From Cyanobium sp. M55B138 (lineage in GTDB: Bacteria > Cyanobacteriota > Cyanobacteriia > PCC-6307 > Cyanobiaceae), in the NCBI GenBank assembly GCA_018400215.1, contig JAGYNF010000007.1:1-18630 (forward strand): a stretch of 18,630 nucleotides of DNA. Direction: 5' to 3'. Made by a program: the position numbers and the translations under genes. The notes under the pieces are model-generated. The model ran no database searches. It had not been told where the DNA came from and saw only the letters and a list, made by a program, of their open reading frames with translations. Below are positions 1 through 11,300 of the stretch, one piece after another; within the stretch, counting starts at the first letter, position 1, and every line of letters starts with the position of its first letter.

Positions 1-230
1 AGCGCATAGCCCTGCTGCTGCAGCTCCGCCTTCACCCCCATGGCGTCGGGCTGGTGCACGCTGCCCTGGGTGAGCAAGGCCGCGCAGGTGGTGCACACCC
101 CGGAGCAGCAGGAGCTGGGCAACGGCACCCCGGCGGCCTCGGCCGCAGCCAGCACCGTCTGGTCTTCACTGCAGGCAAAGGAGTGGCTGACGCCGTTGAT
201 CTGGGCGACAACGGTGTAGCTGGCAGTCAT
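1..230 (-). CDS. 2Fe-2S plant-type ferredoxin, C-terminus cut by window edge
   Basis: The reverse strand reads from an ATG at 230 as MTASYTVVAQINGVSHSFAC and continues about 76 residues to the window edge. It shows the [2Fe-2S] ligand pattern C41-x4-C46-x2-C49 within SSCCSGVCTTCAALL. The fourth cysteine normally lies further downstream and would be outside the window. Such ferredoxins are small soluble one-electron carriers supplied by photosystem I or by reductases; which partner this one serves is not visible. Its ATG overlaps the TGA of the upstream oxygenase-like gene as ATGA, so translational coupling is likely. The family call is firm. The assignment to a subtype (photosynthetic petF-like or a divergent ferredoxin) is open, and the cysteine doublet C41-C42 is slightly unusual. 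Confidence 0.88.
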   Translation of the reverse strand, partial: MTASYTVVAQINGVSHSFACSEDQTVLAAAEAAGVPLPSSCCSGVCTTCAALLTQGSVHQPDAMGVKAELQQQGYA

Positions 231-988
231 GGTGGTGAGGCTGGCAGGGATCCATCTTCCGTGATCGCCGACCACTGGCTGGGATGGGGCGCGAGGTATT
301 CCGGTGGGCTGTCCCCGGGGGCCGCGGCGGCGGCCGTGAGGGCGAAATCGATGGCGATCGAGCAGCGCAGCTCCTCCTCGTCCTCATTGGCCAGCACGGC
401 GTGGTCGAGGCAGGCCGGGAAGAGCAGCAGCAGGCCCGCCCGGGGAGCTACGTCCTGCCAGGGCTGGGTCCAGGCGGTGGGCGATAACGGACCGCCATGG
501 CCCACCGCCAACCCTGGCACCAGCTCATTCACCTGGCGCAGCGGCCAACAGCGCAGCACCCCCGTGCGGCCACTGCCATCGCCGTTGAGGTAGTAGATCG
601 CGCTGAGGTGGGCATTGGGGTGGTGGTGACGGCCCACCACCTGGCCCGGCTCACCCAGCACCGGCCAGCAGCGCTGAATGTGCAGGGCCACCCGGGCCGG
701 ATCGAAACCCAACTGGCCCAGGTAGGCCTGGGCCTGGCCAGCGATCTGGGCCAACAGCGGGGCAAAAACAGGATGGCGATGCAGCTGCCACACACCGTTG
801 AGGTCGCCGGTCCAGGCGCAGCCGGGATCGGGATTGCTCTGGGCCTCACCGCGCAGGGCAAGCATCACCTGCAGCTGGCGCGCCAGATCGAGGGGATCGG
901 GCCGCAACTGCACCTGACCCAGGGCCACCGGGAACAGGGGCTGAATCTGCAGTGCTCCCGGGGCGGGCGGCGTTAGGGGCGAAGCCAT
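227..988 (-). CDS. Putative 2OG-Fe(II) oxygenase (TIGR02466-like)
   Basis: This is a 253-residue protein. It resembles the cyanobacterial and phage-associated putative 2-oxoglutarate/Fe(II) oxygenase family TIGR02466. Visible hallmarks are a histidine cluster HHHPN at residues 121-125 followed by LSAIYYL, a second iron-ligand candidate His196 in LFPACLDHAV, and Arg208 in RCSIAIDF, placed where 2-oxoglutarate is usually bound. Family members would hydroxylate an unknown substrate; no substrate can be read from the sequence. I chose the ATG at 988 because the 27-codon in-frame upstream extension is low complexity and runs into the region beside the ATP synthase terminator. The stop overlaps the ferredoxin start (ATGA). 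The leader before the ATG is pyrimidine-rich and has no Shine-Dalgarno sequence. Confidence 0.72.
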   Translation of the reverse strand: MASPLTPPAPGALQIQPLFPVALGQVQLRPDPLDLARQLQVMLALRGEAQSNPDPGCAWTGDLNGVWQLHRHPVFAPLLAQIAGQAQAYLGQLGFDPARVALHIQRCWPVLGEPGQVVGRHHHPNAHLSAIYYLNGDGSGRTGVLRCWPLRQVNELVPGLAVGHGGPLSPTAWTQPWQDVAPRAGLLLLFPACLDHAVLANEDEEELRCSIAIDFALTAAAAAPGDSPPEYLAPHPSQWSAITEDGSLPASPP

Positions 989-1065
989 GGGCAAGGGAAT
1001 GGACGGCAAGCAGAGCGTTCCAGCATCCCAAGCCAAGCAGCCCCGTGCAGGCACAGGCCCACAAC

Positions 1066-1102
1066 ACAAAAAATCCCGCAGAACCGGCGGCTCCGCGGGA
1101 TT
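1066..1102 (-). terminator. Rho-independent terminator of the ATP synthase operon
   Basis: Perfect 8-bp inverted repeat: AATCCCGC at 1072-1079 pairs with GCGGGATT at 1095-1102. Read on the minus strand, the stem is followed at once by a T-tract (complement of the A-run at 1068-1073). It lies 37 bases past the atpG stop codon and separates the operon from the co-oriented oxygenase gene. Confidence 0.88.
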
Positions 1103-1138
1103 CAGACAAACAGGGAAACCTACGGGGCGAGCCGAGGC

Positions 1139-2092
1139 TCAGCCCATCGCCGAGGCCCCGCCCACAACTTCCAGGATCTCCTGGGTGATCGCGGCCTGGC
1201 GGGCCTTGTTGTAGTCGAGCGTCAGCGTCTTGGCGAGCGCCTTGGCGTTGTCGCTGGCGTTGTTCATGGCCGTCATCCGGCTGGCCAATTCAGAGGCGGC
1301 CGCCTCCTGCAGGGAGCGCAGCAGCTGGTTTTGCAGATAGAGCGGCAGCAGGGCATTGAGCAGCTGCTCCGGGCTCTGCTCGAACACGATGTCCGAAGGG
1401 AGACTGGGGGCCACATTGGCCGCCGAACCGGGCTCCACCACCAGTCGCCCCTCCCGGGTGGTGAGGCGGAAAATCTCATCCTCCGGCGTGGCGATGCCCT
1501 GGGGATCGAGGGGCAGCAGGGTCTGGATCACCGGCTTGGAGCTCACCAAATTGATGAACTTGGTGTAGATGATCTCCACCCGGTCGGTGGAGGCGGAGAG
1601 GAACTCCGCCAAGATCTCATTGGAAATGCTGCCGGCCTCGGCGGCACTGGGCACCTGCTCCAGCCCCGTGAAGGTGGCCCGAATGTTGTAGAGCTTGGCG
1701 CGATTTTGGAAGTAGGTGATGGCCTTGCGGCCGATCAGCACCAGATCCACCTGATAGCCCTGGGCCTTGAGCTCAGCGTGGCGCTGCTCAGTGCGCTTGA
1801 TGATGTTGGCGTTGTAGCCACCACACAGACCCCGATCCCCCGTCACGGAGAGCAGGCTGATCGACTGCACCGGCCGCTCCTCGAGCAGGGGCGCATCCTG
1901 ATCTTCAAAGCGCATGCGGGACTGGAGGTTCTCCAGCACCCGGGCCAGCCGGTCGGCGAAGGGCCGGCTGCGCAACACCTGCTCCTGGGCGCGCCGCACC
2001 TTGGCGGCTGCCACCAGACGCATGGCCTCGGTGATCTTGCGGGTGTTCTTGACCGAACTAATGCGGTCGCGGATGTCCTTGAGGTTTGCCAT
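1139..2092 (-). CDS. atpG: F-type ATP synthase gamma subunit
   Basis: A 317-residue central-shaft subunit of CF1 (called atpC in cyanobacterial nomenclature). It begins [20 protein letters not shown] and contains the conserved [18 protein letters not shown] helix and the [14 protein letters not shown] strand. It ends with the conserved C-terminal coiled-coil helix ([18 protein letters not shown]). Its length fits cyanobacterial gamma, which carries an insertion of about 30 residues absent from E. coli, seen here around [14 protein letters not shown]. The only cysteine is in GDRGLCGG, so the chloroplast-type redox disulfide is missing, as usual in cyanobacteria. Unusually for this operon it has a clear Shine-Dalgarno sequence. 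It is the last gene before the operon terminator. Confidence 0.98.
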   Translation of the reverse strand: MANLKDIRDRISSVKNTRKITEAMRLVAAAKVRRAQEQVLRSRPFADRLARVLENLQSRMRFEDQDAPLLEERPVQSISLLSVTGDRGLCGGYNANIIKRTEQRHAELKAQGYQVDLVLIGRKAITYFQNRAKLYNIRATFTGLEQVPSAAEAGSISNEILAEFLSASTDRVEIIYTKFINLVSSKPVIQTLLPLDPQGIATPEDEIFRLTTREGRLVVEPGSAANVAPSLPSDIVFEQSPEQLLNALLPLYLQNQLLRSLQEAAASELASRMTAMNNASDNAKALAKTLTLDYNKARQAAITQEILEVVGGASAMG

Positions 2093-2101
2093 TCGGGTAT
2101 G

Positions 2102-2107
2102 CCCTCC

Positions 2108-2108
<1 letters not shown>
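2102..2108 (-). promoter_or_regulatory. Shine-Dalgarno site of atpG (gamma)
   Basis: Minus-strand AGGAGGG, 9 nt upstream of the ATG at 2092 and overlapping the atpA TGA. It is the only strong Shine-Dalgarno match I see in the operon, and it places the gamma start and its coupling to atpA termination. Confidence 0.75.
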
Positions 2109-4241
<2,133 letters not shown>

Positions 4242-4242
<1 letters not shown>

Positions 4243-4772
4243 CAGGCGTTCCCCAGGGTGTTGATGGATTGGTCAATCAGCCGCTCCTGGGCCGCCCCAT
4301 CAAGCTTGCCGGGCAAGCTGGCCAGGGCATTCTCGATCGCCTGGCGGGCCGCTTCACGACGCAACAGGTCGGTGACCCGCACGGCCTCGGCATTGAGGTC
4401 GGCGGTGGCATCCTGCTTCAGGCGGGCCATCTCTTCGATGGTGCGCCGCTCGCTGTCCTCGCGCAGGGCCTGGGCGCGGGCGGCGCCGTCGCTGCGGATC
4501 TGCTGGGACTTCTGCTGGGCTGCGGCCAAATCCTGCTGGGCCTGGGCAACGGCGGCCGTGGCGGTGCGCAGGCGCTCTTCCGCGTCGCTGAGATCGGCGA
4601 GAATCGCCTGTCGGCGCCGATCCAGCATGCCGCCGAGGAACCCCCGCAGGAACCAGATCAACACGCCGATCACGATGACCAGGTTGATCAGGTTGGTCTC
4701 GAGGGGGTTGAGGTTGAAACCAAAACCGCCGTGGTGGGCGAACAGCTGGGTGGCCATGGGGAAGGACGTCAT
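4242..4772 (-). CDS. atpF: F-type ATP synthase b subunit
   Basis: A 176-residue peripheral-stalk subunit. It has one N-terminal membrane segment (about residues 25-42, [16 protein letters not shown]), then [20 protein letters not shown] and a long charged, alanine-rich helix that forms the right-handed coiled coil with b'. The start at 4772 gives an ATGA overlap with the b' stop. An internal ATG (MATQLF) five codons in is an alternative, but the overlap favours the first. It ends with a one-base overlap into atpH. Confidence 0.96.
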
Positions 4773-5263
4773 TGTGTAGCCAGCAGACGGTCAACGATCA
4801 GGGCGCCCAGACGGCCGGACTCGCCCTTGAGGGCGGCCATGGCCTGGTCCTTCTCGGCTTCGATCTCCCGCCTGGCCTTCTCCCGCACGGCATTGGCCTC
4901 GGCCTGGGCCAGGGCCAGGGCCTCGCGGTAGAGCTTGTCGGACTCCTGCTCCGCCTCAACAATCAACTTCTGGGCTTCCAACCGGGCTTCCTTGAGCTGT
5001 TCGGTGAGATCGGCCTCCAGGCGCTGGGCCTGGGCCAGCTGTCGCTTGGCCTCGGCGCGGCTGGTGCTGACGAATCCCTCGCGATCTTCCACGGCCCGAC
5101 CAACGGGGCGGAAGAACAGGGCATTGAGAATGAAGGTGAGGAGCACCACCTGAACCGCCATCAGCGGCAGGGTGGCATCGAGGTCAAACAGACCTCCCTC
5201 CGGGGCACCGGAAGCAACGCCTGAAACGGCGTCAGCTGTGGCGAGCAGGAGCCAGCTGGTCAT
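4769..5263 (-). CDS. atpF2: F-type ATP synthase b' subunit
   Basis: A 164-residue second peripheral-stalk subunit (atpG in cyanobacterial usage). It is found in photosynthetic organisms, where b and b' form a heterodimer. The N-terminal 30 residues are small and polar. One membrane helix follows at about residues 32-51 ([20 protein letters not shown]), then the conserved [14 protein letters not shown] and a long heptad-rich helix ([20 protein letters not shown]). The leader before the ATG is CGGCTCCTTCCCA, pyrimidine-rich and without a Shine-Dalgarno sequence. The stop overlaps the atpF start. Confidence 0.96.
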   Translation of the reverse strand: MTSWLLLATADAVSGVASGAPEGGLFDLDATLPLMAVQVVLLTFILNALFFRPVGRAVEDREGFVSTSRAEAKRQLAQAQRLEADLTEQLKEARLEAQKLIVEAEQESDKLYREALALAQAEANAVREKARREIEAEKDQAMAALKGESGRLGALIVDRLLATQ

Positions 5264-5299
5264 TGGGAAGGAGCCGGGGTTGAGGGGAAGCAGTCACGC

Positions 5300-5322
5300 G
5301 GGGAGCGGCCTCAGCCGCCCCC
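5300..5322 (-). promoter_or_regulatory. Intercistronic stem-loop between atpE (c) and b'
   Basis: On the minus strand GGGGGCGGC pairs with GCCGC-(T)-CCCC across a TGAG loop, giving a GC-only 9-bp stem with one bulged T. It begins 11 nt after the c-subunit stop and no T-tract follows. It is probably an RNA-processing or 3'-stabilising element, or a weak attenuator, rather than a full terminator, because the operon continues. The structure is read directly; the role is inferred. Confidence 0.55.
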
Positions 5323-5333
5323 TCAGTGAGTGA

Positions 5334-5729
<396 letters not shown>

Positions 5730-6458
5730 TCAGTGGTGCTCTTCGTGCACCGCCTCTCCGATGTAGTTCGCCGCCAGGGTGGCGAAGATCAGGGCCTGGA
5801 TGGCACTGGTGAAAAGACCCAGAAACATCGCCGGCAGGGGCACCACCAAGGGCACGAGGAAGGCCAGAACCGCCACCACCAATTCGTCGGCCAGGATGTT
5901 GCCAAACAGACGGAACGAGAGGGAAAGCGGCTTGGTGAAATCCTCAATGATCTTGAACGGAAGCATGATCGGGGTCGGGTCGACGTAATACTCGAAGTAC
6001 CGAAGACCCTTGCGGCTCAAGCCCGCGTAGAAATAGGCCAATGACACCAACAGGGCCAGGGCCACGGTGGTGTTGATGTCGGCGGTGGGAGCGCCAAGTT
6101 CACCATTGGGAAGCTCGATCAACTTCCAGGGGATCAGGGCACCGCCCCAGTTGCACACAAAGATGAACAGGAACAGGGTGCCGATGAAGGGCAGCCAGTC
6201 GCGGTAGGCCTTCTCACCGATCTGTTCGCGGGCCAGATCCCGGATGTAGCTCCAGAGGAACTCCAGCAGGTTTTGCACACCGCGGGGCTCACGCTCCATC
6301 TTGCGGGTGCCCACCACCACCAGGGCGAGCAGGGCGCCGATCACCACCCAGGAGCTGAGAAACACCTGCCCGTGCACATTGAAATTGGCGAGGTGCCAAT
6401 AAAACTGTTGGCCAACCTCCAATTCGGCGAAGGGCAGGGCGAAGGGCAAGGGAACCAT
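5730..6458 (-). CDS. atpB: F-type ATP synthase a subunit
   Basis: A 242-residue membrane stator (atpI in cyanobacterial usage) that forms the two proton half-channels against the c-ring. The essential arginine is Arg183 in [18 protein letters not shown]. Other conserved parts are [21 protein letters not shown] and the C-terminal [17 protein letters not shown]. The fold has five to six hydrophobic segments with normal family length. The leader CCCTCTCCCCCA before the ATG lacks a Shine-Dalgarno sequence. It lies 16 nt after atpI. Confidence 0.98.
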   Translation of the reverse strand: MVPLPFALPFAELEVGQQFYWHLANFNVHGQVFLSSWVVIGALLALVVVGTRKMEREPRGVQNLLEFLWSYIRDLAREQIGEKAYRDWLPFIGTLFLFIFVCNWGGALIPWKLIELPNGELGAPTADINTTVALALLVSLAYFYAGLSRKGLRYFEYYVDPTPIMLPFKIIEDFTKPLSLSFRLFGNILADELVVAVLAFLVPLVVPLPAMFLGLFTSAIQALIFATLAANYIGEAVHEEHH

Positions 6459-6474
6459 TGGGGGAGAGGGTGGT

Positions 6475-6972
6475 TCAGGGGGCGAGGACGGCCTGCAGCA
6501 GCAGGGCCGGCTTGTAGAGCAGGAAACCGAGCAGGGCCGGCAACAGCTCTAGGGCTGGAATCCGGGCTGCGGCAACCACCAACAGGGCCGGAACAACGAT
6601 CTGAAAACGGCCAACGGAACGGGAGTCCGGGCCGATGCGGGCCACGCTGCGGGCCAGCAGGCGCACATAGAGCAGGCCACAACAGCCGCCGAGCAGCAGG
6701 CTGCGGGCTGCGCTGGCACCGAACAGGGGCCAGCTGATCAAGGTGACCACCACGGTGACCACCAAGGTGGCCGCCAGGAGTCGTCGCTGCAGACGGCCGA
6801 AACTATCAACCGCGGGTGCAGCGGCAGCCGACAACTGGGACAGGGGTAACTCGGAGGGCGATGCCTCTGGCGACGGCAGAACCGTGTCGCCATCCTTGGA
6901 TGGCGTGCCGGAGGAACCGGAATCCGCTGCGAGGGTGGCCTGCAAGCGCCGGATGCGATAAAGCTCGGGCAA
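6475..6972 (-). CDS. atpI: ATP synthase assembly protein I (Atp1)
   Basis: Small hydrophobic protein at the position where the poorly conserved Atp1/AtpI gene normally precedes the a subunit. It is thought to assist c-ring or F0 assembly. From about residue 57 there are four hydrophobic stretches: [48 protein letters not shown] and [20 protein letters not shown]. The first ~55 residues are Ser/Pro/Ala-rich and probably not membrane-embedded. The only long reading starts at TTG (6972), and the protein contains no internal Met. The true start is therefore uncertain; a TTG at codon 10 is an alternative. The family call rests on position and hydropathy as much as on sequence. Confidence 0.8.
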   Translation of the reverse strand: MPELYRIRRLQATLAADSGSSGTPSKDGDTVLPSPEASPSELPLSQLSAAAAPAVDSFGRLQRRLLAATLVVTVVVTLISWPLFGASAARSLLLGGCCGLLYVRLLARSVARIGPDSRSVGRFQIVVPALLVVAAARIPALELLPALLGFLLYKPALLLQAVLAP

Positions 6973-6986
6973 TTTATCACGCTGCG

Positions 6987-8186
6987 TTAAGCAGCCAGCA
7001 GCAGCACCTGCTGCGCCATCAACCGGCGGGCCCGCCCACAGCGCTCAGCGGCACTGAAGGGCAGGTCCAGGCTGGCCAGGCTCTGCCCCGGCGCCCGCTC
7101 CACCGCTCGCATCAGCTCCAGGTCCCCCGGCTCCAGCGTCAGCGGCAGCAGGTCGGGGCCCAGCAGCTCCGCCGACGGCCAGCCCCACAGGCAGCGATTG
7201 CGCTGGCCGCGGGCTGCCAGCAGGGCGGTGTCATCAGCCCAGGCCGTGCGCACCAATGGGCCCTTGGTGAGAAAAAACTCAAAGTGGCTGATGTCGGGAT
7301 CAAGGTCCTCAATCAGGGCCCAGCACTCCCGCTCGGGGAGGGCCCGGGCCCGTTCCAGCAGGGCGCCATCCAGCAACCGGGCCGGATCCCACACGCCTGG
7401 ATTGGAAAAGCCCACGAACTGCAACTCGGCGCTGGCCACGAAGGCCATCAGCCCCGCAATGTCGTAGCTGGTCTCCTGGGGGTGGAGATACATGTCGGCG
7501 AAGTTGACGTCGGCATGGGTATCCAGGGCCCAGCGTTGCTCGTGGTGGCGCCGCAGCCGGTTGGTCTCCGGCAGGGTCTGGAACAGTTGCCGCCCGAGCT
7601 GCAGGCCCTCCACGCCACTGCCCACCCCCAGCCGCATCAGGCTGCGCTGCGTGCGATGGATCTCCCAGCGCCCGCCCTTGGCATACAGAAAGAGGTGGAG
7701 CAAGCCGCCCGGGCGCAACCGATCAGCCAGGGCCCTCAGGCCCTGCTCCGGCTGGTCGAGATGGTGGAGAACCCCCACCGAATTGATGTAATCGAAGGGC
7801 TCCTCCCCCGCCAGATCCAGCAGGCTGCGCTGCTCGATGCGCAGCTGCCGCACCTGCTGGAGGGCGCCGGAGCGGCGGGTGCGCTCGCGGGCCAGCTCGA
7901 GCGCACCGGCACTGATGTCGACCGCCAACACCGAGGCGGTGGGGTTGAGGTGGCAGAGATAGTCGGTGCTCACCCCGGTGCCGCAACCGGCGTCGAGGAT
8001 GCGCCAGGGCCGCGTGCCCCCTGGGGCCAGGGGGGGCAGACAGCCGCTGACAAACGCCCAGGCACTGTCGACGCACCAGCGCCAGTTGTACCCGGGGGGA
8101 GGGCCATCCTGGAGGGGATCGCCGGGGTAGGGGAAACGGTCGTAGAAGGCACCCACCACGGGGGTGGCGGCATCACTGGCGGCCAT
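6987..8186 (-). CDS. Class I SAM-dependent methyltransferase, first gene of the ATP synthase operon
   Basis: A 399-residue protein with a Rossmann methyltransferase core. Motif I is LDAGCGTG (residues 64-71), the acidic loop is AVDIS (88-92), and motif IV/V is NSVGVLHHLDQPEQGL (from 135), followed by LRPGGLLHLFLYAKGG. The N-terminus contains VGAFYDRFPYPGDPL. A roughly 200-residue C-terminal part of no assigned function follows the core. Substrate unknown; generic resemblance to ubiquinone-type or small-molecule methylases is not informative. It is co-oriented with atpI, with only 14 nt between stop and start and no terminator, so it probably shares the transcript. The start at 8186 gives ATGGCCGCCAG after a C-rich leader. 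Confidence 0.85.
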   Translation of the reverse strand: MAASDAATPVVGAFYDRFPYPGDPLQDGPPPGYNWRWCVDSAWAFVSGCLPPLAPGGTRPWRILDAGCGTGVSTDYLCHLNPTASVLAVDISAGALELARERTRRSGALQQVRQLRIEQRSLLDLAGEEPFDYINSVGVLHHLDQPEQGLRALADRLRPGGLLHLFLYAKGGRWEIHRTQRSLMRLGVGSGVEGLQLGRQLFQTLPETNRLRRHHEQRWALDTHADVNFADMYLHPQETSYDIAGLMAFVASAELQFVGFSNPGVWDPARLLDGALLERARALPERECWALIEDLDPDISHFEFFLTKGPLVRTAWADDTALLAARGQRNRCLWGWPSAELLGPDLLPLTLEPGDLELMRAVERAPGQSLASLDLPFSAAERCGRARRLMAQQVLLLAA

Positions 8187-8311
8187 GGCTGCAGGGTGGC
8201 TGGGGGGAGCATTTCATGCCGGGGCCCCGAACGCTGCAAACATTTGTTCATCGCCCTTCGGTGCTCCAGGGGAGCAGCCGTAGGTTGGCCCAGCCCGGTT
8301 CGCTCTCGTCC
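8187..8311. promoter_or_regulatory. Divergent promoter region for the atp operon and apcE
   Basis: This 125-bp stretch lies between the divergent starts of the methyltransferase/ATP synthase operon and apcE, so promoters for both must lie here or inside the genes. Visible structures are the palindrome CGGGGCCCCG (8220-8229), an AT-richer core AAACATTTGTTCAT (8238-8251), and a stem-loop TGCTCC-AGG-GGAGCA (8262-8276), extendable to GG/CC with one bulge, which would sit in the apcE 5' leader. I could not identify convincing -10/-35 pairs by eye. Confidence 0.5.
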
Positions 8312-11300
8312 ATGACCGTGACCGCCAGCAGCGGCAGCACCAGGGTGGCGCCCCAGCGCTACGACACCCTGCCGCTCTCCAGCGTCCGTCAGGCCGAGCA
8401 AGAGGATCGCTTCCCGGACGGGGGCGAACTCGACAACCTGGTGCAGTTTTTCCAGAGCGGCCAGCGCCGAATCGAGGCGGCCCGGCGGATCAGCGCCAAT
8501 GCCGAACCGATCGTGGCCAAGGCCGCCAACCGGATCTTCGCCGGCGGCACCCCCCTCTCCTATCTGGATGCCCCGCTCACGAGCGCCGCTGGGGCCGAGG
8601 CCACGCCGCTGGCCGCCGACCAGGCCGCCTTCCAGCGCTCCGTGGCGACCTTCGCCGGTGCCAGCGAGCAGCGCGGCAACCTGTTCAGCCGGCTGCTGGA
8701 GGGCACCGGCGGCGACGCCGATGTGCGCGTGATCCTGCCCAGCGGTTTCACGCCGATCGCGGTGGGGCGCTACGGCACCACCCGGATGAAGAAGTCGATC
8801 CGCGACCTGGCCTGGTTCCTGCGCTACGTGGGCTACGCCCTGGTGGCCGGCGACCCCAGCATCCTGGCGGTGAACACCCGGGGGCTCCGCGACGTGCTGG
8901 AGAAGGCCTGCTCCCTGGCCGCCACCAACGTGGCCCTGCAGGAAATGCGGGCGGCCGCGGCCGGCCTGTTCCCCCAGGAACCGGAGAGCCGCCAACTGGT
9001 GATCCAATATTTCAACGTGCTGATCAGCGAGCTGGAGGTGGCCACCCCCTCCGCCCGCCAGCGGCTGGGCAGCCCCGTGAGCCAGGGCCTGCAACTGCCG
9101 GCCACCTATGCCCTCGGCGCCCAGGGCAAGGCCCAGCGCTTCGTGATGAAGCCCGGCATGAGCGGCGGCCAGAAGGCGGAGGTGATCCGCGCCGCCTACC
9201 GCCAGGTGTTCGAGCGCGACATCGTGAAGGGCTACAGCCAGGTGGTGTGCCCGGTGGAGACCACCCAGGTGCGCCAGGGCCAACTCTCCATGCGGGAATT
9301 CATCCGCGCCCTGGGCCGCAGCAAGGAGTATCAGAAGCAGTTCTACGGACGCTTCTCCAACAGCCGGGCGGTGGAACTGGCCTTCCGCCACTTCCTGGGC
9401 CGCGGCATCAGTTCCCGCGAAGAATTCACCAGCTACTTCGACATCATCAGCACCCAGGGGCTGCCGGGCCTGGTCGACTGCCTGGTGAACTCCATGGAGT
9501 ACGCCCGGGTCTTCGGCGAAGAGACCGTGCCCTTCCTGCGGGACCTGGGCGAAGAGGCCCAGGAAAGCGCCGGCTGGGGCAGCAACCGCAAGCTGTTCCG
9601 CTTCAGTGCCCCCTTCGAGGGCGCACCGCAATATGTGACTCTCTACGCCGCCTACCGGCAGCCCCTGGCCGACCAGCACCCCTACGGCGGCGGCAATGAT
9701 CCCCTCGCCCTCACCTACGGCGCCATCTTCCCGTCGGGCACCGCCAAGGTGGCGACCCGTCCTGCCCCCTTCAGCGCCGCCACCCGGCGGATCCTGATCG
9801 GCAATGGCATGGCCCAGCCCGGCCAGATGGACAGCCCCGCCTTCCGCAGCGCCAAGCCCCGCCGCGTCGGCCCCCGGGTGGTGCGGCTGCAGCAGATCGC
9901 CACGGGCGGCAATTCCGTGCCCCGCCGCGGGGGCCAGCCCAGCGTGCGCGGCACCGAGCGCAGCACCCAGGCGGTGATCAACGCCGTGTATGTGCAGGTG
10001 CTCGGCACCGCTGGCTATGCCGGGGAGCGCAAGAAGGTGGAGGAGATCAAGCTGGAGAACGGCGACATCAGCCTGCGCGAGTTTGTGCGTCAGGTGGCCC
10101 GCAGCGATGCCTTCCGCCGGCGCTACTGGAGTGGCCTCTACATCACCAAGGCGATCGAGGTGATGCACCGGCGCCTGCTGGGCCGCCCCAGCTTCGGCCG
10201 CTGGGAGATCAACAGCTATTTCGACACCGCCGCCCGCCTGGGCTTCTATGGCGTCGTCGACCAGATGCTCAACAGCAGGGAATACAACGACTGCTTCGGA
10301 GAGGACACCGTTCCCTACGAGCGCTTCATCACCCCGGCCGATCGCAATGCCCGGGCCGTTCCAGGCCTGAATCGCCCCTTCAATGCGGCGGCCTATGCCG
10401 ACCTCAGCCCCCGGTCGCGCCCCGAGGTGGCCGCTGCCACCGGGCTGCGCACCAGCGGCGATCTCACCCCCCGCAACCTGCCCGACCGCGCCAGCGTGAT
10501 CCGCGGCGGCTGGACGGCTGCGGTGAGTGGCGGCCCGGTGATGGCCCCCGCCAAGCCGTCTGCCCCCGGACCCGGCAGCGTGCGCATCAACCCTGCCCCG
10601 AGCCGCCGCTGGCGCAGTGACCAAGGCGGTGGGCTCTGGACCACCCCGGGGGGAGGGGGCTTCAGCCAGCCCGGCAGCCAGTCCGCCCCCCTGGGCAGCT
10701 GGAGCAAGCGCGAAAGTGGCAATCTGGCCGCCACCCCGGCCGTGCAACCTGGCGCGGCGATGGCCCAGGCGCTGCGGCCCGGCCAACCCCAGGGCCTGGG
10801 GCGCCGCCAGAGCCTCGGTCGGCCCATCCAGCTGGGCCGCACGGCCAGCGAAGACGAGGTGCGGGAGGCCATCGAGGCGAGTTACCGCCAGCTGCTGAAC
10901 CGCCCGGCCCTCACCGCCGAGCGGCTGGTGGACAGCGAATCCCAAGTCCGCAACGGCCAACTCACCGTGGCCGAATGGATCACCGTGGTGGCCGGCAGCG
11001 ACCTGTTCCAACAGCGCCTCAACCGCCTGGCCCCGCTGCGGGCCGCCGCCGCGGCCTATCTGGCCCTGCTCGGCCGTGCCGCCCAACCCCAGGAAACCAG
11101 CCGTTTCCTGGCCCTACGCACCAGCCAGGGCTTGCCGGCGGCCATCGAAGACCTGCTCAACAGTGGTGAATATGCCCAGGCCTTCGGCCAGGACACGGTT
11201 CCCTATCTGCGCGGCATGGACACCAACGACGGCCAGCCGCTCAGCACCGTGAACCGCCCCGCCGCGCTCTATGGCGGCAACGCCGACCCTGACGCCGGCC

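Noticed and set aside
7970-11086. Open reading frame of over 1000 codons on the minus strand, antisense to apcE
   Set aside because: It is the mirror frame of a GC-rich real gene. Its protein is Gly/Ala/His/Gln-rich without domains, and it overlaps the real methyltransferase and the apcE promoter. Stop codons are rare in this frame because of codon usage.
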